A stretch of 12,354 nt of DNA, from assembly GCA_032115775.1 (NCBI GenBank), contig JAUMBL010000002.1:1-12354 (forward strand), given 5' to 3'. Shown here piece by piece: positions 1 through 6,800 of this stretch (positions are counted from its first letter, which is position 1; every line of letters begins with the position of its first letter). This DNA comes from M3007 sp032115775. GTDB taxonomy: Bacteria; Bacteroidota; Bacteroidia; Chitinophagales; Saprospiraceae. The notes beneath the pieces are model-generated. The model was not told the DNA's origin. It ran no database searches and worked only from the letters and a program-made list of their open reading frames with translations. The translations under genes were made by a program, and so were the position numbers.

Positions 1-366
1 ATCGCGGTATTCTCAGAAATTTATTACCCGCCGGCGAAAGGCTGGAAATGTTACCTGAACGGCAATCCGGCGCCGGATTTCTTCAAGGTCAATTATTTGT
101 TGCGCGGCATGCGCCTGCCTGCCGGACAAAATATGAAACTCGAGATGCGCTTCGAACCGCGCTCCTTCTACCTCGGCGAAAAAATTTCAATGACCGCCTC
201 CGGCATCTTGATGCTCGCCGTGCTGATAGGTTTGTTTCTCTGGTTCCGCAAGCGGGAAGAACTGCCGGATCCCGTCCTGCTCAGCGATGTGCAGCCAACA
301 TCAAAGTCGTCGGTCGAGAAAGAAAAGAAAGCGCCGGCGGCGCCCGCAAAACGGGGTAAAAAATAA
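1..366 (+). CDS. YfhO-family membrane protein, C-terminal fragment
   Basis: The reading frame is open from base 1 to the TAA at 364-366, giving the last 121 residues of a protein that begins outside the window. It opens with a segment resembling 'SEIYYPPAKGWKCYLNG', then 'NYLLRGMRLPAGQNMKLEMRF' split over residues 31-51. This is the pattern I associate with the end of YfhO-family (bacterial membrane protein YfhO) polytopic proteins, where an extracytoplasmic beta domain precedes a last membrane span. The span is visible at about residues 62-82 (ILMLAVLIGLFLWF), followed by a basic 'RKR' and a low-complexity Lys/Ala/Pro tail. In Firmicutes YfhO is linked to glycosylation of cell-wall polymers; the Bacteroidota role is uncertain, though a glycosyltransferase follows on the opposite strand. 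An internal ATG at 97 is not a real start because the homologous region continues upstream of it. Confidence 0.8.
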   Translation: MAVFSEIYYPPAKGWKCYLNGNPAPDFFKVNYLLRGMRLPAGQNMKLEMRFEPRSFYLGEKISMTASGILMLAVLIGLFLWFRKREELPDPVLLSDVQPTSKSSVEKEKKAPAAPAKRGKK

Positions 367-377
367 CTATTGGGAAC

Positions 378-1586
378 TCATACGCGAGACAGCAGCCGTT
401 GATACAAGGAAATATAACGCGCGGCAATAAGCGGGTTTGCATACGCCGCAAGCGCTTTTTGCCGCGCGTTTTTTGACTTATCCTTTTGATTGTCAATTAA
501 ATATAAAATACCTTTCGCCAACTCATCAGCATCTCGCTGCGGAGCGATATAACCTTCTGACAGATGACCCACCATCTCCGGTATTCCGCCGGTTTGAAAA
601 CCGGCTACGGGCGTGCCGCAGGCTAATGACTCCAGTACGGTATTAGGCAGATTGTCCTCTAGGGAAGGAATAACAAAGACATCGGCAGCCGTGTACGCGT
701 TTACCAAATCAGCAGTGTTGGATAGCATCCCCAGCGCATGAACAGGGTAGGGTAGCGCCTGCAAATCAGCCGGATCGCTTTTACCCATGACTAATATTTC
801 AATCGGCCGCTCCGGCTGTGCTTGTTTTATTTTTTCCAAAGCAGCATGCAAATAGGAAAATCCTTTTCGCGTTTCTGAGACTTTAATTGCGACGAACAAG
901 ACGACTTGCGCATGAGATCCAATCCCCAGTTTTTGCCTGTATGTCAATTTTTTTGATTCATCCTGCGGCCTAAAAATATCTGTATCAATTGGAATAGGAA
1001 TATCTTCCACTGAATATGATTTTAATAGCGAACTGGTCCGCGCTACCTTAGCTAACCATTCACTACTTGTTACGAAGTGCATATTGCGTGGGAAATAGTC
1101 TCGTTTGCGCGTCAGAATTTTATTTGATAAATCCCGGGCTCCCGGCCAACGCAGGAAAGGACAGTTACCACAATTATCCTTATAGTTTTCACAACTGCCG
1201 CTATAATGGCACCCACCTGTAAAAGCCCACATATCATGCAACGTCCAAACAATCGGTTTACCCAGTTCTGAAAGTTGTTGAATGTTTTGCAGCGACAAAA
1301 AACCTTGGTTCACCCAATGAAGATGCAGAATATCTGCTTTTTGTACCATAGGATGCTTGCGAAGATCATGTCCGAAATTGGCTAGCGAAAAGGAAAACCG
1401 AACAGAATTATCGCGTTCAAAAGGAAGAAAGGAAAGTCTTTCGGCATAAAATGGAAATCTCGAACCGGAGAGGTCTGCCGTCAACATATTTGCCTGAACG
1501 CCCGCTGCCACGATTGCGGACTGAAGCCGCCGAGCTGACACCGCCGCACCGCCGTGTAGATAGGTACTCAAGAAAAGAATATCCAT
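378..1586 (-). CDS. GT4-family glycosyltransferase (WcaC-like)
   Basis: This is a 402-residue GT-B fold glycosyltransferase, probably adding a sugar from an activated donor during surface polysaccharide or LPS synthesis. I chose the ATG at 1586 because the protein then begins MDILFLSTYLHGGAA, the usual first beta strand and Gly-rich loop of the family; an in-frame ATG at 1661 would add 25 unrelated residues. Other features are LHLHW (87-91), LHDMW (116-120), a four-cysteine stretch (C126, C132, C139, C142, ending GNCPFL) typical of the colanic-acid WcaC-like subgroup, IPIPIDTDIF (196-205), the donor-side ETRKG (238-242) and the C-terminal signature LEDNLPNTVLESLACGTP (309-326) with acidic residues D311 and E319. 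The gene converges on the YfhO-family gene with 11 bp between stops and diverges from the exonuclease. Base composition is AT-richer than the right half of the window (21/60 G+C at 961-1020, 24/60 at 1321-1380), which hints at variable surface-sugar gene content. The sugar specificity cannot be read from sequence. Confidence 0.88.
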   Translation of the reverse strand: MDILFLSTYLHGGAAVSARRLQSAIVAAGVQANMLTADLSGSRFPFYAERLSFLPFERDNSVRFSFSLANFGHDLRKHPMVQKADILHLHWVNQGFLSLQNIQQLSELGKPIVWTLHDMWAFTGGCHYSGSCENYKDNCGNCPFLRWPGARDLSNKILTRKRDYFPRNMHFVTSSEWLAKVARTSSLLKSYSVEDIPIPIDTDIFRPQDESKKLTYRQKLGIGSHAQVVLFVAIKVSETRKGFSYLHAALEKIKQAQPERPIEILVMGKSDPADLQALPYPVHALGMLSNTADLVNAYTAADVFVIPSLEDNLPNTVLESLACGTPVAGFQTGGIPEMVGHLSEGYIAPQRDADELAKGILYLIDNQKDKSKNARQKALAAYANPLIAARYISLYQRLLSRV

Positions 1587-1689
1587 TAATAATTGAAAAA
1601 ACGTTGAAAAAATCTCGTTATTTGACCCAAAAATCGGGAAAATTCTGGAATTTGCTTCCAAAAGAACCTAATTTTATTCTGATACGCAA

Positions 1690-2232
1690 ATGAATTATAT
1701 CATTTATGATTTGGAGGCGACCTGTTGGGAAAATATGCCGATCGGGTACGTCCAGGAGACGATAGAAATCGGCGCGTATCGCTTTAATGAGTACGGCCAA
1801 CTGCGCGGTAAATTCAGTCGGTTCATTAAGCCGGTCGTGCATCCGGTGCTGTCGCTGTTCTGCCGGGAACTAACCGGGATTTCCCAAGAAGAAATCAACC
1901 GCGCCGATACTTTTCCAATTGTCATTGAGGAATTTATGGATTGGGCCAGGGTGGATACCGGCGATTATCTCCTGTGTTCCTGGGGCTCCTTCGACCGAAA
2001 AATGCTGGCCGCCGATTGTCAATTACACCGGCTCGATGATGATTGGACGGCACTCCATACGAATCTGAAAGAGCAGTATCGCGTGATGCACGGCAAACGC
2101 AACGGTATGGGACTCAAAAAGGCCGTAGAGCAGGAAGGTATCGTGTTCACCGGCCAACACCACCGCGGAATTTCCGACGCCGAAAATCTGGCCAAATTGT
2201 TCCTGCGTTACCTGGATCGCTGGAATCTGTAG
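1690..2232 (+). CDS. DEDDh 3'-5' exonuclease, ERI-1/KapD-like
   Basis: This is a 180-residue single-domain exonuclease of the DnaQ/RNase T superfamily. The DEDDh signature is complete: Exo I D7-L-E9 in YDLEATCW, Exo II D102 in SWGSFDRKML, and Exo III H158 and D163 in HHRGISDAENLAKLF. The 'EATCW' following the first Asp-x-Glu is the form found in ERI-1/3'hExo and KapD-type proteins rather than in the DNA polymerase III epsilon subunit. These enzymes use two metal ions to remove nucleotides from 3' ends, mostly of RNA in characterised members; the bacterial substrate is not established. There is no membrane segment or additional nucleic-acid-binding domain, so it should be a soluble cytoplasmic enzyme. 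The start at 1690 puts Exo I at residue 7, as expected. It diverges from the glycosyltransferase across 103 bp and is followed 4 bp later by the first unit of the 9-nt repeat array. Confidence 0.88.
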   Translation: MNYIIYDLEATCWENMPIGYVQETIEIGAYRFNEYGQLRGKFSRFIKPVVHPVLSLFCRELTGISQEEINRADTFPIVIEEFMDWARVDTGDYLLCSWGSFDRKMLAADCQLHRLDDDWTALHTNLKEQYRVMHGKRNGMGLKKAVEQEGIVFTGQHHRGISDAENLAKLFLRYLDRWNL

Positions 2233-2236
2233 ATTT

Positions 2237-2334
2237 CCCGCAGAATTCGTCTCCCGCAGAATTCGCGGAATTCGCAGAAACTGGAAAGTAGATATCATTC
2301 GCGGTTTCTGCGAATTCCGCGAATTCTGCGGGAG
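2237..2334. repeat. Repeat array with perfect 31-bp inverted repeat, copy 1
   Basis: The arms at 2251-2281 and 2304-2334 are exact reverse complements over 31 bp and enclose a 22-bp loop (2282-2303). Each arm is built from 9-nt units of consensus GRRTTCYGC, for example GAATTCCGC and GAATTCTGC. An extra half-arm, CCCGCAGAATTCG at 2237-2249, repeats as 2253-2265. The array contains five GAATTC sites. It fills the junction of two convergent genes: the exonuclease stop is 18 bp from the left arm and the decarboxylase stop 4 bp from the right arm. It could act as a bidirectional transcription terminator, a 3' mRNA-protecting hairpin or a dispersed REP-like element. No T-tract follows either arm, so a classical intrinsic terminator is not assured. 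Confidence 0.9.
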
Positions 2335-2338
2335 TTCT

Positions 2339-3757
2339 TCAAGAAGCGTACGGCGAGTCGTACCCAAGTATCCGCAACATCGAAGCCGCCTCCTGTTCCT
2401 GAAAAGCCTCCCAGTCCGTCAGTTCCCCGTAATAATTTTTATCAATCAGGATATGTTTCGGCGCCGGAATAAGGCAGTGTTTTAGCCCGCCGTATCCGCT
2501 GAGCGATTCCTGGTACGCGCCCGTGTGGAAAAAACCGATATAAAGCGGTTCCTCCGTTTTTTCATTATAGGACGGCAGATAGACTTGGTTCATGTGCGCT
2601 TCCGAGTTGTAATAATCGGCATTATCGCAGCTGATTCCGCCGATATTTACCCGTTGGTAGGGTTTCTCCCAGTGGTTGATCGGCAGCAGGATGAAGCGTT
2701 CCTTGATGCCCCAACTGTCCGGCAGCGTGTTAATCAGCGAATTATCGAGCATATACCATTGTTCCGCGTCGTTTTGTTGTTTTTTCCCGATGACGGAAAA
2801 GATCGTGGCGCCGCTTTCGCCCACCGTATATTTTCCGAATTCAGAATAGATATCCGGTTCCGGAACGCCCTCGTCGTCGCACCCTTCTTTAATCATCCGG
2901 ACGATTTCGCTGACCATATAATTATAGTCGAATTCGAAGCCGAGCGAATTTCGGATCGGCATTCCGCCGCCCATATTAAAGCAGGATAGGGTAGGGCAGA
3001 CCTTCCGGAGTTGGCAATAGACCTTAATCGCTTTTTGCAATTCCGTCCAGTAGTATCCGGTATCTTTAATGCCCGTATCCACAAAAAAGTGGAGCATTTT
3101 GAGTTCAAACTTCGGGTTTTCCGCGATTTTTTGCTGGTAAAAGTCCATCACTTCGCTCTGGCGGATGCCGAGCCGGGAGGTATAAAATTCAAAATTGGGT
3201 TCTTCTTCCGTGGCGATCCGGATGCCGATATTGCACTTACCTTTTTCGATCAGTTGGTCGAGGTGATCGAGTTCCTGGGCGTTGTCGCAGACGGGGATCA
3301 CATTGTAAAAGCCTTCATTGACCAGGTTGGCGATGCGTTGGATATAGGCGAGCGGCTTATAGCCATTGTGTACGATGGTGGTGCCTTTATTAATTTTTCC
3401 GAGTTTGTAGAGGCGCCAGATCAGTTCGATATCGAAGGCCGAAGAGGTTTCCAGTTGCGTACCGTTTTCTAGCACTTCGTTCAATACGAAAGCGAAATGC
3501 GAGCTTTTGGTACAGTAGCAATAGACGTATTTGCCGTTGTAAGCATGGCGTTGGATGGCGTCGCGGAACAGTTTTCGGGCTGTTTGGACTTTTTCGCCGA
3601 TTTTGGGCAGGTAGGTTAGTTTAAGGGGCGAACCATATTTTTTGATCAACTCATAGACATCTATACCATTGAACTGCAGCCGGTTATTTTTCAGGGCGAA
3701 TCCGTCTTGGGGGAAGTCAAAAGTCTGGGCTACCAGGTCGAAGTATGTATTTTTCAT
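2339..3757 (-). CDS. SpeA-like arginine decarboxylase, short Bacteroidota form
   Basis: This is a 472-residue PLP-dependent decarboxylase of fold type III (alanine racemase-like barrel followed by a beta domain). The expected reaction is arginine to agmatine, the first step of one putrescine/spermidine route, in the cytoplasm. The PLP-binding lysine is most likely K84 in YCYCTKSSH, matching the YPxKxN-type motif. Further signs are the HFF strand near 'LKMLHFFVDTG', the phosphate-binding glycine run NMGGGMPI, SEFGKYTVGESG, and C377-D378 in GISCDNADYY, equivalent to the catalytic Cys-Asp of the decarboxylase dimer interface. Biosynthetic SpeA of E. coli is about 660 residues; this lacks that extra length but resembles the roughly 465-residue version I recall widely in Bacteroidota and annotated as arginine decarboxylase. 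Substrate preference is therefore inferred. The start at 3757 gives the usual N terminus. The gene converges on the exonuclease and lies 117 bp downstream of tamB on the same strand. Confidence 0.85.
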   Translation of the reverse strand: MKNTYFDLVAQTFDFPQDGFALKNNRLQFNGIDVYELIKKYGSPLKLTYLPKIGEKVQTARKLFRDAIQRHAYNGKYVYCYCTKSSHFAFVLNEVLENGTQLETSSAFDIELIWRLYKLGKINKGTTIVHNGYKPLAYIQRIANLVNEGFYNVIPVCDNAQELDHLDQLIEKGKCNIGIRIATEEEPNFEFYTSRLGIRQSEVMDFYQQKIAENPKFELKMLHFFVDTGIKDTGYYWTELQKAIKVYCQLRKVCPTLSCFNMGGGMPIRNSLGFEFDYNYMVSEIVRMIKEGCDDEGVPEPDIYSEFGKYTVGESGATIFSVIGKKQQNDAEQWYMLDNSLINTLPDSWGIKERFILLPINHWEKPYQRVNIGGISCDNADYYNSEAHMNQVYLPSYNEKTEEPLYIGFFHTGAYQESLSGYGGLKHCLIPAPKHILIDKNYYGELTDWEAFQEQEAASMLRILGYDSPYAS

Positions 3758-3874
3758 CTCTAGAACGTGCGCGATTGTTTTTTCGGCGGCGAAGGTAACG
3801 AATGGCGGATTTAATTTTCAATAAATATTTTCTCTATAATTTATATTATGTTAAATAGGGGATTTGCCATGGCA

Positions 3875-6800
3875 TCACTTACGCATTTTCATCCACTTCG
3901 TCACACCTCGAAATAATTCGTCAAATGAATCGTATTCCTGTCGAAAGCTCAAGCCAAATCCGTAGCGCAAACGCCGCGGACCGCCCGCAATATCCGGTTC
4001 CATCCGCTGGTATACCTTCAGCCGCCATTGGCGGTTCTTGGTCATCTGTATCTCCACCGTCACGTCTTCGCCTAAAAATCCATCTTGGTTCGCACTCGTA
4101 GCCGGCCGGCCCAAACCAAACTGGGAACCGAACTGCACCGTCACCCGGTCGTCGGCAAATCCGCTCGTCAACCGCACTTGCAACTCCCGACCAGTTTGTG
4201 CTAAATTGGGCTGACTCGGATCCGCCAGCGCGTTCCGATATTCGTTGTACGCGATGTCAAAATCAATACTGGACACCTTGCCGCCAAACCACTCCGCCGC
4301 CAAACCGCTCAAATAATTGGACAACTGACTCGTGAATACCTGCGTCAGTGTATTGATCCCGGACGCCTGCGCCTGCCCGAGGAAACTCGTGCCGTACGAC
4401 GAACCGGTCAAATTAGACGGCAAAAAAGAACCCACGACCACCAAACCGAATACTTGCCTATTGAGCTCGTTCGGATCCTGTCGAAGAAGTCTTAACTTAT
4501 TGTCTGCCAGGGTCTTAAGCCTATTTGTTAAATTCGGAAAATCCATTTCAAACGAAATATCCGGCTTGAAAAGATCGCCGCTCAGGTGCATGGTCACCAA
4601 AACGCGGGTGGCCTTGCGCGCCTCGCCGCTCAGCGTCTGGTCGTTGGTCAGCTGCAATTCATCGCTGATAAAATTAAAGATCGGCGTGTTTTCGTCGTAG
4701 GTCGCATCCAAACGAATTTGCGCGTCAAAAGGACTGCCGTTCCAGGAAATCGTACCGCCGTCTGCTACCGTGAACGGCTTATTTACAAAATTTAATAAGG
4801 TAAAAAGGTATTCGCCCCGCCGGATGGTATAATTGCCGTACATCTTAAATTCACCTTCGCGGTTGATGCTCAACGATAAATCGCCCACTCCCCTACCCTT
4901 TACAATATCGCCCGCTTGTTCGTCAAAAATAATCTGTACCTCGGCTGCATCCGTGACAGAAATATTCAATTCTAAATTCAGGCCCTTTAACTCGGAAATC
5001 CGGAACCGCTTCCCCTTTCGATCTTCAGGTTCTCCGTTTTGGTTTTTATTTCTATATGTAATAAATTCAATATCTTTTATTTCGGAGTCTTCCGACAAAG
5101 GAATGTAAAGCCGTGTGTTATCGCCGGTAACTGCGTCTATGCGGATATCTGTTTGCGTAAAAGTGCCGCTAAACGCCGCTTTGAATTTCCCGATGCCCTG
5201 ACCGTAAAACAGTGCGTTGTCGCCTTTTTGGGTGTTCAACGCCATGAAATTGTTACCGGCGCTTTCTATGCGACAATCAATGGTCCAGTTTTTAAAATAG
5301 GCATGCCGCAAACCGCCCTGCACAATCGCGTAATTTTGATTGATGGTAGCATCCCAGATGGTGTCGCCATCCGCCCAAATTTGGGTGCTGCTCAGGCGCA
5401 GGGGTTGGTTTCTGATATAAAACATAGACTTGAGGTAGTCTATCTGGAACTGTCCTTCCCGGATAAAGACTTTACCGTCCATTTCCACTTTGTCAAAAGG
5501 ACCGCTTAACATAACATCGGCGTCCAACGCGCCGCCGGTCTTGGAAATACCTGGGATAAACTGCTCGAGGATATCCATTGGAAAATTGGCCGCGGTAACT
5601 TGGCTTTTAAATTCCCCGCCCTTCAGTGTACCAAATTCGGGGTGATCCAATGCAGCGGCGCCTTCGGGCAGGTAAGCGGCGGAAAGCCGGAGTTGGCGTT
5701 GGGCATCGTTCAGGAAGATTTTTCCTGTAAACGGCCCGCGTAAGTCGCGAAGTTCGAGGTTGCCGGTAATGGCGCCATACGGCTTATTTCGGACAAACAG
5801 GGTATCCGTAGTAATAAATACTGACAGGTCGCGCTGCTTAAAAATATCCTGCACATACACCTCAAAGTCGAAAATCTTTCCGCGGTACATCGCGGTATCG
5901 CGCGAAGGAAAAATTTTATTCAAAAAATGGAGATCGAAGTTGGTAAGACCCAGCGCTAAACCCCGGCCGCCGTTGAGGCTGTCGAGCCGAATACGCTGGT
6001 CGGCTTCGTTCCCGATTTCAAAGTTTTTGGTCTCAAAATAGGAGGAGGTAAACCGGGCGTAGTTATCCGTTTCAATATACCAGCGCTCATTAAAAAGCGA
6101 GAGATTCGAAGGTTTAAATCGCAATTGCCAAAGTGTATCCACCACGTTGAGTACGCCGTTCAGGTTTAGGGCGCGCACATACCCTGTCGTATCGCCGCCC
6201 AGGGTGCGCAGGCTAAAATTCAGATCGTCCTGATACCCATCGCCTCTCAATTGAAGAGGTTCTAAGGGGCTGCGTTTTCCGATTTGAATACGCGGCAGGT
6301 TGAGATCGAAGTTAAAGCGCGCTGCCATATTGTTCCAAGTCAGATCTACGCGCTCCAGCAAGACATTTCCATATTTGAGCCGCGGCGCGTGGAGCGACAG
6401 GGCAATCAATCCCTTGGCAGCCTCTACCCTACCGATCAGGGAAATATCCCGCAGTGTATCCAATTCTGGGGCAAAGAGCTGGGTCAAAGCCTGCGAATTT
6501 TTTATCTGCATCGTGAAATCCACCAAATCGTCCGGAATCGATGCGGTATCTGCGGAGACGAAACCAAATTGCGCACCCAATTTCGGGTGGTACTTGCACC
6601 AGAGGTTCTGCAGGCGCCGGCTCAATTCAATTGGGTTAAATCGGCCGCGTACGATCGCGTCCACCAAATCAGAACTCAATACAAACTGCCGCTCCCCGAA
6701 AGTGGTCAAGTTCGAGCGGAAAACCAGCGATTTTATCTGATGGCGTATGGAATCATCCTGAACGAGGAGAAAATTCTCCAGCTCGGCTCGACCTTCGAGA

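Noticed and set aside
48..359. 103-codon open frame overlapping the YfhO-family fragment
   Set aside because: It lies in a different frame of the same strand, while the overlapping frame shows clear YfhO C-terminal motifs and a membrane span.
1587..1661. In-frame upstream ATG at 1661 as start of the glycosyltransferase
   Set aside because: The added 25 residues match nothing in GT4 enzymes, whose first strand begins at the ATG at 1586, and the extension would take up most of the divergent 103-bp intergenic region.
2237..2334. CRISPR array or insertion-sequence end
   Set aside because: There is no regular repeat-spacer pattern, no transposase gene, and no target-site duplication; the structure is a single hairpin of short tandem units.
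2525..3472. Two plus-strand open frames of 153-154 codons opposite the decarboxylase gene
   Set aside because: The minus-strand frame has complete PLP-decarboxylase motifs throughout; these are antisense shadows.
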